Shown here in pieces: positions 1 through 7,803 of a stretch of 64,000 bases of DNA. Every line of letters starts with the position of its first letter. The stretch's first letter is position 1. Source of the stretch: an uncultured Fibrobacter sp. (GTDB taxonomy: Bacteria; Fibrobacterota; Fibrobacteria; Fibrobacterales; Fibrobacteraceae); NCBI GenBank assembly GCA_934691725.1, contig CAKUTF010000009.1, positions 1 to 64,000 of the forward strand, in the 5' to 3' direction. The notes beneath the pieces were generated by a model. That model saw only the letters and a program-made list of their open reading frames with translations. It ran no database searches and was not told the origin of the DNA. Made by a program: the position numbers and the translations under genes.

Positions 1-23
1 CGAAACGAACCGTTTCTGCGCAC

Positions 24-75
24 TGTCATTCCCCGGCTTGACCGGGGAATCCCCTTTAAGGAATGGGATTTGACA
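24..75. repeat. Compound palindromic repeat, copy 1
   Basis: The element begins with TGTCA and ends with TGACA. Inside is a perfect inverted repeat with 9-base arms (ATTCCCCGG at 28-36, CCGGGGAAT at 42-50) and a 5-base loop, cttga. The same core recurs at 62964-63021 and a relative lies at 45445-45534. It resembles intergenic REP-like palindromes. No coding capacity is seen. Confidence 0.75.
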
Positions 76-119
76 GGCTAGCGAGCTTGCCGAGATATTC
101 AGAACTTAGTTGAGAGAAC

Positions 120-525
120 TTAGAGCTTAGAACTGCGGACGTTTAATTCAGTGGCTAGTGGGCAGTGGCCAGAACGGCAGGCAGTAATCTTCTGGAATAC
201 AGAACATAGACGTCAGCAAGTCTAAGCTCTAAAATCTCAGTTCCAAGTTCTAACAACCGCGTCCCGCTTCCCGTGTCCCTCATCCCTTCAAACAACTAAT
301 TTCAGCCTCCTGATTCCTATCCACTATCAACTATTTGCTAAGCTCTAAAATCTCAGCTCTAAGTTCTGAACACCCTGATTTCTCTCAACTATTAACTATC
401 AACTAAGCTCTAAGTTCTCAGTCCTGAACACGCTCCGATACTACTCCCTAGTCCCTGTTCCCTGAAGCAGTTCGCTAAACCGTCAATTACTCACTTCTAA
501 TTGCTCATTGCTAATTCCATTTGCT
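120..525. repeat. Degenerate heptamer repeat tract
   Basis: This spacer before the first gene is written almost wholly in 7-base words that change gradually. Examples are ctaagct then ctaaaat at 338-351, tactccc then tagtccc at 442-455, and ctaattg then ctcattg at 497-510. The phase is kept for several units and then switches to another word family. Related tracts occur at 45.1-45.65 kb, 48.95 kb and 62.83-63.24 kb. The tract resembles the STRR heptamers of cyanobacteria. I see no gene in 1-587. Confidence 0.8.
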
Positions 526-587
526 ATATTCTCCCTAGTTGCGTTACATAGATTCCCTGTGTGGCGCCTTTTTTATTGAGGTATGGA

Positions 588-1073
588 ATGAAAGAAAAAA
601 TTTTCAACGGTCGTCTTTCGATTGGCAACGTGGAACTTTGGAACGAATCCAAGATAGCCTTCTTCGCATCGCGCAATTCCAGCGAAATCGTCAAGGAAAA
701 AATCCGCTGCTGGAGCCGCAACCAGGCAAAGAACGGCATCTGCTTTATCGGAGCGTTCCATTCCGAAGCGGAAAGCGCCCTGTTTCACACCGCTTTAAGA
801 AACGGAGGCAAGGCCGTCTGGATTCTGGGCAAGGCCATTCCCGGGGAACTGTCCCGCGAAGAAGCGAAAGCCCTCGACGAGAATCGCCTACTGATCGTTT
901 CCTGCTTTCGACGAAAGCATTACACAGTCGCAACATCCCGTTTCGCAAACCACATCGCCGCAATCCATTCGGATGCAATCGTCTTTGCAAATATTTCGGA
1001 CATCAGCCTTCTCCTTCCCTTTTACCGGCGAATGTGCGAAACCCGAAAAATCCCAGTCACCCGGATTAAATAA
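588..1073 (+). CDS. DprA-like SLOG-domain protein
   Basis: A 161-residue protein that resembles the Rossmann (SLOG) core of DprA/Smf without the extra DprA domains. Visible landmarks are an early KIAFFASR strand, the central GGKAVWILG segment that matches DprA's 'GG..iaVlg' strand, and an LLIVSCF segment followed by an asparagine/arginine-containing loop. Compact homologues occur in Bacteroidetes-like genomes, usually annotated as DNA-processing-like proteins of unknown role. The ATG at 588 is chosen because GAGG lies at 578-581. A GTG at 561 is in frame but lacks such a site. A TATATT box lies at 527-532. It stands alone, with no competence genes nearby. Confidence 0.7.
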   Translation: MKEKIFNGRLSIGNVELWNESKIAFFASRNSSEIVKEKIRCWSRNQAKNGICFIGAFHSEAESALFHTALRNGGKAVWILGKAIPGELSREEAKALDENRLLIVSCFRRKHYTVATSRFANHIAAIHSDAIVFANISDISLLLPFYRRMCETRKIPVTRIK

Positions 1074-1151
1074 GCCCCCGTTCAACCCCGTTCGTCATAC
1101 ATTTGCAGATATTTTTACACAAATGCATTCAAATAACGAAAATTTTCAGCA

Positions 1152-1177
1152 AAAGGAGTTAGAGAATGTCTTTATAG
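1152..1177 (+). pseudogene. Orphan ribosome site and truncated start
   Basis: A strong AAAGGAG (1152-1158) is followed after 7 bases by ATG TCT TTA and then a stop at 1175-1177. Repeat-like sequence begins immediately afterwards. The most economical reading is the 5' end of a gene, perhaps the lost antitoxin of the YoeB remnant downstream, that was cut off by repeat sequence. This is inference; too few codons remain to identify it. Confidence 0.3.
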
Positions 1178-1245
1178 GGATCTGCGGACATCTAGGCTTT
1201 TGGGAAACGGGATTTAGAGCTTAGTTGAGAGAGCTGGCGATTTTT
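1178..1245. repeat. Short heptamer-type repeat insertion
   Basis: Contains the words gcggacatctaggctttt and tagagcttagttgagaga, which recur (allowing small changes) in the larger repeat tracts near 120-260, 45.1-45.6 kb and 62.8-63.1 kb. It sits between a truncated start and the toxin-antitoxin remnant. Confidence 0.6.
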
Positions 1246-1300
1246 AGCTTCTGCGAAGCTTGTCTCGGTGTGGCCATGACTCCGAAAACAGGTTCGTAAA

Positions 1301-1354
1301 ATGAAAGGCATTGTTAAAACGATGGAAGAATTAGAGGCTATGGAAAAAAGATAA
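1301..1354 (+). pseudogene. Possible antitoxin C-terminal remnant
   Basis: A 17-codon open frame from ATG 1301 (MKGIVKTMEELEAMEKR) ends in TAA at 1352-1354, exactly where the YoeB-like frame begins. YefM-type antitoxin genes usually overlap the toxin start as ATGA. Here the junction reads AGATAAAATC, as if one G had been lost from AGATGAAAATC. That loss would both alter the antitoxin stop and destroy the toxin start. The sequence is too short to assign to YefM by itself. Confidence 0.35.
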
Positions 1355-1535
1355 AATCGCATTTTCCAAAAAAGCATGGGATGACTATCTATATTGGCAA
1401 AGCCAAGACAAGAAATCTCTTCATCGAATCGATCTAAGCGGTTTTTGGAGCCGCCGAATCGATGATTCACATCGCCTCGTCTATCGGATTGTCGGAGAGT
1501 TTATCGAAATTCTTTCGTGCAGGGACCATTACTGA
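1353..1535 (+). pseudogene. YoeB-family toxin remnant
   Basis: Reading from 1353 gives 60 residues clearly of the YoeB mRNA interferase family. An N-terminal KIAFSKKAWDDYLYWQ block is followed by the C-terminal blocks SGFWSRRI, HRLVYR and ILSCRDHY, which hold the family's catalytic Glu/Arg/His/Tyr-type residues. The family middle of roughly two dozen residues is missing between them, in frame. No ATG, GTG or TTG start exists in frame. The gene is therefore doubly broken: internal deletion and lost start. Its stop abuts the convergent recF stop at 1536. Confidence 0.8.
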
Positions 1536-2627
1536 TTACATTTCGATTTTTGCATTTGCCGTAAACGGCAAGTCTTCCGCCCGCGGTGTTGCGACAAAGA
1601 CTTGGCATTTCTTTTCGCGGATGATGTCCGCCACGGCTCCGCGCCGGTTTTTGTCGAGTTCGGCAAAGATGTCGTCTAGAAGAAGGACCGGTTTCACCAG
1701 ATGCTCGCTCGCCAAGTCCGATGCGGCAAGGCGCATGGCAATCGTTGCGCTACGGCACTGTCCCTGGGACCCCGCGTTCCGCATTTCATGCCCGTGAAGG
1801 GAAAGTTTCAAATCGTCCTTGTGGGGACCGGCAAGAGAAATTCCCTGCATCCTTTCCGCGAAGTCAAGCGTTTCCAGCTTTTCGGCAAAAGCCCGCCGCA
1901 GCGTCTCCTCTGAAGCCCCGGATTCAGCGACCGAGCTTTTATAGCCGACAAAAACCGCATCGTTTTTTCCGTCGAGCATCTCGTAGTACGAACAAATTAA
2001 CGGAGAAATTTCCTCGACAAGTTCCAAGCGTTCCCGCCAAACCGATACTCCCAAATCGATCAGCTGGCCGGTAAGAACCGAGAAAAGTTCCTCGCCACCG
2101 ACAGCCTCTCCCGACTTATTCTGGCGCAGCCACTGGTTCCGCTCAGCGAGAACGCGCCGATAGCGGCGAAGCAAATCCGCATTCCGCACATTTCGAAAGC
2201 ACAGAAGTTCATCTAGGTAACGTCTCCGGATTTCCGGGGCGCCGCGGACCATTTCCATGTCGGCGGGCTGCATAATAACCGCCGGAATCGCTCCAAAAAA
2301 AGACGCCGCGCTTCTGCAAAGCGTTCCGTCCTTCTTCGCCGTAACGCCTTTATTTCTGTTCACGGATAACGCCCGTTCAAAAATTCTCTCGGAATCGGGA
2401 CTTTCCGCAAGCGCTCCCCGCAAAATCATCTCGGAAGCGTTCCAACCGACCAAATCCGAAAGACTGTGCGAACGAAAGGAAAAACCCTCGCAAAGAACAT
2501 GAATCGCTTCGAGAAGCGTCGTTTTTCCCGTCCCGTTCTTTCCGCAAACCACCGTGATGCCGTCCCCGAATTCAAAACACCCTTCCGGCAGATTGCGCAA
2601 GGAGAGAAAAGACAGCGAACGGATCAT
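1536..2627 (-). CDS. DNA repair ATPase RecF
   Basis: A 363-residue SMC/ABC-like ATPase that loads RecA at gapped DNA with RecO and RecR. The P-loop GKNGTGKT is at residues 29-36. The ABC signature region reads SQGQCRS. Walker B plus D-loop is VLLLDDIFAELD near the C-terminus. Length is normal for RecF. The start is the ATG 9 bases after the upstream TetR gene's stop, so the two are probably co-transcribed. No dnaA, dnaN or gyrB is adjacent, so the classic origin cluster is not preserved here. Confidence 0.95.
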   Translation of the reverse strand: MIRSLSFLSLRNLPEGCFEFGDGITVVCGKNGTGKTTLLEAIHVLCEGFSFRSHSLSDLVGWNASEMILRGALAESPDSERIFERALSVNRNKGVTAKKDGTLCRSAASFFGAIPAVIMQPADMEMVRGAPEIRRRYLDELLCFRNVRNADLLRRYRRVLAERNQWLRQNKSGEAVGGEELFSVLTGQLIDLGVSVWRERLELVEEISPLICSYYEMLDGKNDAVFVGYKSSVAESGASEETLRRAFAEKLETLDFAERMQGISLAGPHKDDLKLSLHGHEMRNAGSQGQCRSATIAMRLAASDLASEHLVKPVLLLDDIFAELDKNRRGAVADIIREKKCQVFVATPRAEDLPFTANAKIEM

Positions 2628-2636
2628 GGAATGCGG

Positions 2637-3293
2637 TTACTTTGTATTTAAAATGCCGTCGAGAATCAGGTTGCGTAATTTTTCTTCGAACGATTCCATC
2701 GGCAGTCCGAGCTTCTTCGCGATATTCAACGAATGAGGGTCAAGAACCGCACCGTGCAAAGCCGAGAGAATCATGTAAGCGGTCATCGGGACATCGTCGA
2801 TTCGGAACGTCCCCTTGGAAACGCCGTATTCGAGAACCCGGCAAATATATTTGTAGGCGGGGTCGAGAACGCGCTTGACAAAAAAATCCGCCAGTTCGGG
2901 AAAGTTTGAAGATTCCGCCACCACGAGTTTCGGAATTCCCGATATCTTGCTTTCCCCGCCGACAGCCTCGAACCATTTTTGAATCAATATCGAAAGCAAT
3001 CCTTCCGCGGAACCGTCATATTTTTCCAGAATGGCGTCGCTAGCGTCAAAGATGGAATTGACCGTATTCATCACGACTTCCTGGAGAATCGCTTCCTTGT
3101 TCTTGTAATAGACATAGAGCGTTCCCGCGGTGACACCGGCCTTTCTCGCAATCTGGCTTACCTTCGTTGCGGAATATCCCTGTTCGACAAAAAGTTCCGC
3201 CGCCGCATCCAGAATTTCCTGCGGGCGAACGTCTTTCCTTCGCTGCCAACGCGGGCCTTTTGAAATAACGCTTTCGCTGTATTCAGACATCAT
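2637..3293 (-). CDS. TetR/AcrR-family transcriptional regulator
   Basis: A 218-residue repressor. The N-terminal helix-turn-helix spans about residues 22-68 (ILDAAAELFVEQGYSATKVS, then the recognition helix with TAGTLYVYYKNKEAI), and an all-helical ligand/dimer domain follows. A basic stretch (RWQRRKD) precedes the helix-turn-helix. Likely targets are itself and recF, which follows after 9 bases. A TATTAT box lies 6 bases before the ATG, and a 19-bp palindrome abuts it at 3307-3325, which suggests autorepression. The ligand is unknown. Confidence 0.9.
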   Translation of the reverse strand: MMSEYSESVISKGPRWQRRKDVRPQEILDAAAELFVEQGYSATKVSQIARKAGVTAGTLYVYYKNKEAILQEVVMNTVNSIFDASDAILEKYDGSAEGLLSILIQKWFEAVGGESKISGIPKLVVAESSNFPELADFFVKRVLDPAYKYICRVLEYGVSKGTFRIDDVPMTAYMILSALHGAVLDPHSLNIAKKLGLPMESFEEKLRNLILDGILNTK

Positions 3294-3299
3294 AGGACA

Positions 3300-3305
3300 A
3301 TAATA
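3300..3305 (-). promoter_or_regulatory. -10-like box of the tetR-recF operon
   Basis: TATTAT on the minus strand, with only 6 bases to the tetR ATG. If it is a -10, the transcript would begin at or next to the start codon. There is no Shine-Dalgarno site. The spacing matches at least twelve other genes in this window. Confidence 0.5.
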
Positions 3306-3306
3306 G

Positions 3307-3325
3307 ATTTTTCAGTCGGAAAAAT
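3307..3325. promoter_or_regulatory. Candidate TetR operator palindrome
   Basis: A perfect inverted repeat with 7-base arms (ATTTTTC at 3307-3313, GAAAAAT at 3319-3325) around a 5-base centre. It lies immediately upstream of the tetR -10-like box, where a bound dimer would block RNA polymerase. Size and position suit a TetR-family operator. The assignment is inference. Confidence 0.5.
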
Positions 3326-3353
3326 TTCGGTTAGACGTATTTCACTTGCCTAG

Positions 3354-4376
3354 TTAAATCGTTCCGCGGAACCCAAAGCTGAGAGGATTCCACAAATCCG
3401 CCTGGGATTCGTAAACGAGGGCGTAGTCGATTTCAAATGCGTAACGGCGTTTCCCAAAGCGGATGCTGAAGCGGTAGCCAAGGCCAAAAGTATAGTTTCT
3501 GTCGTCAAAGCCAAACCGGACAAGCCCATCTTCAATCGCTTCCCATTCCATGCCGAAACGCCCGGTCCAAATATGGTAATCCGGGTCAAAGACCAGGAGC
3601 GTATCCGCCACCTGGTAGTCCAAGGCTTCCATCCAGACGGAAATCGGACGATTCAAAAGTTTCGTATGATAGCCCAGACCTATCTGCAGAACTTTCGGAC
3701 GGACGCCTTCGCTCTCTTCCACCGAATTGTCGTTTGAAGCATTGCGGGTCCATGTCGCCGAAAGATTTTTGCTGAAACTCAGGTTCCGAATCATCACGGC
3801 GGAAGACCAGTGCTCGTTCCACTCCCGAAGCCATCCCACGTTCAAGACGACTGGACTCTGGTAGGAATCTACAAGACTGGCCTCTTCGTAATGCCCGGAG
3901 ATATCCAGGTTGTCGTAACTTATCGAAAGAGAAAATCCGATAGCGTCCTTTCGCGTCAGACGATAGCCCACGCCGACAAACGCCGTCATAAAGTAAGGCT
4001 GGGCGCTTCCGACCGTTTCGTCATCGCTGTTGATGACTTTAAAATCCAGGTCGGTCCGATAAAGAACCGCCGCGCCGATGCCCATGCGGTTTCCGATTTT
4101 CGTTTCGACGCCGAGTGCCCCGCCGGCCCTGTCTAAATCACGCTTTTCCGCGGCAAGCGTGTAGGCTATCGTATTCCGAAACCCGAGAATCGCCGGATTG
4201 AAGTAAGCGGCAGGCAAAGCCGATGTATCCGCGACGCCGACATTTCCGCGTCCGAGTTCACGCCCACCCGTTCCCATGCGCTCGACAAAGCCGTCAAAGC
4301 CTCCAAGATTCGCCTTCTTGTCTGCAAAGAGCGTTCCACAGAACAGGAGCACGGCAAAAAAGAAAAGACGTTTCAT
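3354..4376 (-). CDS. PorV/UPF0164-like outer-membrane protein
   Basis: A 340-residue protein with an N-terminal signal peptide (MKRLFFFAVLLFCGTLFA). Next comes a GRGNVGVADTSALPAAYFNPA segment typical of PorV/PorQ/UPF0164 barrels, then repeated amphipathic beta strands. It begins 1 base after the stop of the propeller/FlgD-like gene and is third in an operon led by a LolA-like gene. PorV-type barrels act as outer-membrane shuttles in type IX secretion, but this family has many members without that role. Confidence 0.65.
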   Translation of the reverse strand: MKRLFFFAVLLFCGTLFADKKANLGGFDGFVERMGTGGRELGRGNVGVADTSALPAAYFNPAILGFRNTIAYTLAAEKRDLDRAGGALGVETKIGNRMGIGAAVLYRTDLDFKVINSDDETVGSAQPYFMTAFVGVGYRLTRKDAIGFSLSISYDNLDISGHYEEASLVDSYQSPVVLNVGWLREWNEHWSSAVMIRNLSFSKNLSATWTRNASNDNSVEESEGVRPKVLQIGLGYHTKLLNRPISVWMEALDYQVADTLLVFDPDYHIWTGRFGMEWEAIEDGLVRFGFDDRNYTFGLGYRFSIRFGKRRYAFEIDYALVYESQADLWNPLSFGFRGTI

Positions 4377-4377
4377 A

Positions 4378-5967
4378 TCATTTGCCTCCCAGTGTCATCG
4401 CCTTTCCCCAGCCGACATGCCCGTGATTATCCTTTACCCGGACGTAATAGACGCCCATCGTCACCGCATTTCCGCCGTCATCGCGTCCATCCCAGAAATC
4501 TTCCGAAGGCAACGTACTGCGCGACGAACTCGCCATGCGTTCCGCATTTTTTACAACCGTGCGGACCTTGCGCATATCATAGCTAAAGACTTCGATCGTT
4601 ATCTTGGAATTTTTACTTACTTTGTACGAAACCATGGACTGGTTTCCCGCCCCGATTACCGAAGGGATCATCCGAATGGACCCCAGGTCGTCCTTTAAAG
4701 ATGCCTGGTTCATGATGTGCGTCCACGTTTTTCCCGTATCCGCAGAAACGGAAATTCCCGCACCGTTCGTGCAGGCGGCAAGTCCCGTCACTTTTGCCGA
4801 AAGCGGAAATGCCGCAACTGCTGTCACTTCGACATTCCGATCGACCACGCCGGCGTTCAACCCGTAAAGCCACTGTTCTTCGTCGTCAAAGGGAACCGCG
4901 CCGACGCTATCGAGTTTTAAAATTCCGCTTTTGCTGCCTTCCACCGCCTGGACCGAAAGAAAAGCCCGGTCACCGATAAAGGCGACATCGCTAGTCGTAA
5001 AGTCGTTCTTGTCATAGACGTTTTTTTGGAACTTTCCCGCCGTATCGCGGAAAACGACTTCGGCAAAAGGCTTTCCGCCATAGGAACGCCAGAGCTTGTC
5101 CTCGGTGCTTGACTTGTACCGCTTGCTGGTTTCTACGATTATCTGAAAGGGTCTTCCCCCGGCCCAGACGCCTGTCACGCGAGCCGTATCAAGTCCCGCA
5201 ACGCCTGTCCTTGAAAGTTTTCGCGTCGCCATGTCCAGAGAAAAAAGTCCCCCGCCCGTCGCAAGCCAGAGCCTCCCTTCCGCATCGAAAGCGATTCCAT
5301 AGACCGCCGGATTTGTCGTCGAATCCACCTTAGAAGAATTCTTCAGGGAATCCAGGGTGAGCGTTTTTGCATTCACCACAAAATGCGAGCGCTTGGGAGA
5401 GTTTATCCCCGCGCTGACATCTTCCTGGAGAATCCCGTAAACGCCGCGCGCCATCCACAGCACGTTCGCCGACGAATCAAAGGCAAACCCAGAAACGGCA
5501 TGAGCCATCTCCGGATGTTCCGGAAATTCTCCCGGCGGCGTCGGAAGAGGCTTAGAAGTAACAGTATTCGCAGCCCGCCCGCTAAAATATCCCCAAGGAA
5601 CGAGGTAACCCGAATCGCTTTCCGCAATTAACGGCACGACAAACCCCAATTTTCCAGCCTTTGCAAAAGGCGTCCGTCGATGCTCCGCGGTCACGTCCGA
5701 AAAAACTCCGTCCTGGACCGGCGTAATGGAATCCGGCAAAAGTTCGGTCGCCATTTTCGACACGTTGATATTCCCCGCTCCGAGCGTAAGGTTCACCAAA
5801 GAAACTCCGCTCCCGGAAGTTCCGCGACTGACGACCCAGAGCGAGCCTGTCGAAGGCCCGGGACCTGCCGCATAGGTAAAATTGCTGACGAAACCGTCTT
5901 CCGCGGCAAACACGGAAACGGCAAGAGTCAAGAAAACCGCATGAAATTTTATGTGCCGAAAATTCAT
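4378..5967 (-). CDS. Secreted propeller-like protein with FlgD-type C-terminus
   Basis: 529 residues with a signal peptide (cleavage likely after VFAAE). The middle holds repeated short motifs such as AFDSSANVLWMARG and AFDAEGRLWLATGGGLF, like the blades of two-component-regulator or sialidase-type propellers. The last ~85 residues (from about 445) read as a FlgD-like Ig domain: IEVFSYDMRKVRT, then FWDGRDDGGN and GVYYVRV. That C-terminal type is common on secreted proteins of Bacteroidetes/Fibrobacterota and may be a sorting or anchoring domain. It lies between the LolA-like gene (5-base gap) and the PorV-like gene. Confidence 0.65.
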   Translation of the reverse strand: MNFRHIKFHAVFLTLAVSVFAAEDGFVSNFTYAAGPGPSTGSLWVVSRGTSGSGVSLVNLTLGAGNINVSKMATELLPDSITPVQDGVFSDVTAEHRRTPFAKAGKLGFVVPLIAESDSGYLVPWGYFSGRAANTVTSKPLPTPPGEFPEHPEMAHAVSGFAFDSSANVLWMARGVYGILQEDVSAGINSPKRSHFVVNAKTLTLDSLKNSSKVDSTTNPAVYGIAFDAEGRLWLATGGGLFSLDMATRKLSRTGVAGLDTARVTGVWAGGRPFQIIVETSKRYKSSTEDKLWRSYGGKPFAEVVFRDTAGKFQKNVYDKNDFTTSDVAFIGDRAFLSVQAVEGSKSGILKLDSVGAVPFDDEEQWLYGLNAGVVDRNVEVTAVAAFPLSAKVTGLAACTNGAGISVSADTGKTWTHIMNQASLKDDLGSIRMIPSVIGAGNQSMVSYKVSKNSKITIEVFSYDMRKVRTVVKNAERMASSSRSTLPSEDFWDGRDDGGNAVTMGVYYVRVKDNHGHVGWGKAMTLGGK

Positions 5968-5972
5968 ATTCC

Positions 5973-6605
5973 CTACCGCATGTCGATTACGTCAACGCCT
6001 TTTTCCGGGACAAGCACAAAATCCGATGTTTTGACATTATCTACGCGTTTCAGGTTCGAAATGTCATAAGTCGAAACATTCCGAAGCGGATCCACGGTCA
6101 CAAGCCGCATCGGAGAAGCGTCCGCCGCCGAAAGCCACACTTCCATTTCGGCAAAATCCTTACCGTATTTAGTCGCATCGAGCTTGATGACGTTCGCCGT
6201 TTTCCCACCGATTTTTTCTCGTTTCATCTCGATAGGCTTGCACGATAGATACTTGAACAGGAGTTCCGACGGATGCATGTTGCTTTCCATGTCTTCTAAA
6301 AGCTTCAAAAGTACCTGGTTCGTTTCCTTGTTCCACTGCCAAAAATTCTTTCCGTCGCAATAGATAGCCATTCCCGAAATATTCAGCCGAAACATGTCCT
6401 TTCCAGTTACGAGCAGGTTCCCGCCCTGGACGCCCGTTTCCGGCGAACCCGCATAATCCACCCGAACCCGAAAGTCGAAGCTCCAGGCCTTGCCGGAATC
6501 AAACCATTTCTTGGAAAGCGCCATGACGGAATCCGCAGACGCGGCAAAGCCGTTTACAACGGACAAAAGGCAGAGAGGAAAAACAAAACGCTTGAAAAGT
6601 CCCAT
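5973..6605 (-). CDS. LolA-like outer-membrane lipoprotein carrier
   Basis: 210 residues from the ATG at 6605, chosen because it starts a proper signal peptide (MGLFKRFVFPLCLLSVVNGFA). An upstream in-frame start at 6710 would add 35 non-signal residues. The body matches the LolA/LolA-like fold: a SFDFRVRVDYAGS strand, KDMFRLNISGMAIYCDGKNFWQW, and MRLVTVDPLRNVSTYDISNL near the end. LolA carries lipoproteins through the periplasm to the outer membrane. It heads an operon with two exported-protein genes, so a dedicated chaperone role is possible. Confidence 0.7.
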   Translation of the reverse strand: MGLFKRFVFPLCLLSVVNGFAASADSVMALSKKWFDSGKAWSFDFRVRVDYAGSPETGVQGGNLLVTGKDMFRLNISGMAIYCDGKNFWQWNKETNQVLLKLLEDMESNMHPSELLFKYLSCKPIEMKREKIGGKTANVIKLDATKYGKDFAEMEVWLSAADASPMRLVTVDPLRNVSTYDISNLKRVDNVKTSDFVLVPEKGVDVIDMR

Positions 6606-6702
6606 AATACGGGCTAATTTACAAAAAGGAATGCGGAACCGATGGACTCTTTCCGCGCATATTTCTATTTTGAACTCCAAATTGTCTTTTGCAAAGGAAA
6701 CT

Positions 6703-7803
6703 ATGTTCAAGCATTTCAGCTTCTTTATCCTCCTTTCCGCAATCGCCGCTTTCGCTGTCGATGTCGAATTGCACGGCGATATCGATGCGGACTACGCGAC
6801 TTACTGGGACAAGGATTTCAGCCCGACCAATGCGGCAAACCAAGATATCAGGCTCGAAGGAAAGGTTCTCCTCGACGAAAATGTTTCCGTAAGCATCAAG
6901 GGACGCTCCCACAGCAATTACGTGACGAAAAACGATTCGGGAATTTCCAAGGTCCGCCACGAAAACCGCGCAACGGCGATGGGCGACGCGGAAAACCGCT
7001 GGACATCCTTTGATTTTGATGGCATCCAGTTCGCGTGGCAGTTCACACCGCTTGTCCGAGTGGTCTTCGGCGACCTCACTTACAGCGCAGGCGGATTTTC
7101 CTATTTCTATTGGCGCGACACCGAAGACTACGCGGTCATCCTCCAGGACAAGCGCATCCGCGGTATCGGATTCGAAGTCGAAAACGGCAGGGCCTACATC
7201 GGCGCGACCGAAAACAATTCGCATTCGCTCGCCACGTTCATCACCTACGGCTTTGACCTGATTTCCAAGACGGAAGAACGCTTCACGATAACCCCGAGCC
7301 TCGACTGGGTCTTCGGCAAGGAAATCAGCCGTTCCTACACGTATGCGCTCGGAACGGAAGTCCAATATACGAAGAGCACGGACCGTTTCAACTACGGTAT
7401 TACGGCTACCTGGGGAATGCACCCCTACAAGGGCCACGGTGTCCACTCCTTCCTCGTCGAACCGTCTTTCAACTACCGTTTCTTCAATCTGGCAGCGAGC
7501 TATTTCCAGGCGCTTCTCGCCGACGACGAAGCTCCCGCCGAAGAACAAATCTTCACGGAAGACCAGCGCATGTTCTACATCGAGCCTTCGCTAGATCTTC
7601 ACAAGAAATTCTCGATGGGCCTTGCCTACGAATTCCACGATCCGAGCCAGGAAGTCGGAAACGACAGTCGGCACTTTATCGGACCGTCCTTCTATCTCTA
7701 CCCGACCGTCGAAGCGGAAATCGTCTTCTGGGGCGGCTACAACATCTGTTCCTCGGGACCGAACCACATTTCGATGGGAATCAGCGGACACGTTGAATTC
7801 TAG
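6703..7803 (+). CDS. Predicted outer-membrane beta-barrel, unknown function
   Basis: 366 residues. The ATG at 6703 follows an AAAGGA site (6693-6698). A signal peptide ends near AIAAFA. The rest is alternating-residue beta strands with aromatic girdles, and the protein ends in VEF, the C-terminal phenylalanine typical of barrels recognised by BamA. It may be a porin-like or alginate-export-like protein, but I recognise no family motif. The divergent neighbour is the LolA-like gene. Confidence 0.6.
   Translation: MFKHFSFFILLSAIAAFAVDVELHGDIDADYATYWDKDFSPTNAANQDIRLEGKVLLDENVSVSIKGRSHSNYVTKNDSGISKVRHENRATAMGDAENRWTSFDFDGIQFAWQFTPLVRVVFGDLTYSAGGFSYFYWRDTEDYAVILQDKRIRGIGFEVENGRAYIGATENNSHSLATFITYGFDLISKTEERFTITPSLDWVFGKEISRSYTYALGTEVQYTKSTDRFNYGITATWGMHPYKGHGVHSFLVEPSFNYRFFNLAASYFQALLADDEAPAEEQIFTEDQRMFYIEPSLDLHKKFSMGLAYEFHDPSQEVGNDSRHFIGPSFYLYPTVEAEIVFWGGYNICSSGPNHISMGISGHVEF

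Noticed and set aside
120..525. CRISPR array in the repeat-rich spacer
   Set aside because: Repeats are 7-base words that drift, without constant repeats and unique spacers, and there are no cas genes.
539..1069. 176-residue plus-strand frame overlapping the DprA-like gene
   Set aside because: Composition is Arg/Pro/Ser-rich shadow; the overlapping frame has a recognisable fold and a ribosome site.
1536..2627. Replication origin beside recF
   Set aside because: No dnaA, dnaN or gyrB and no cluster of DnaA boxes recognised.
6619..7548. 309-residue minus-strand open frame
   Set aside because: It lies opposite the barrel gene, has no family resemblance, and arises from GC-biased codon use on the other strand.
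7622..7792. Longer N-terminus for the OpgC-like protein
   Set aside because: The added part lies inside the barrel gene in another frame and is Ser/Arg/Thr-rich; the conserved domain starts after 7793.
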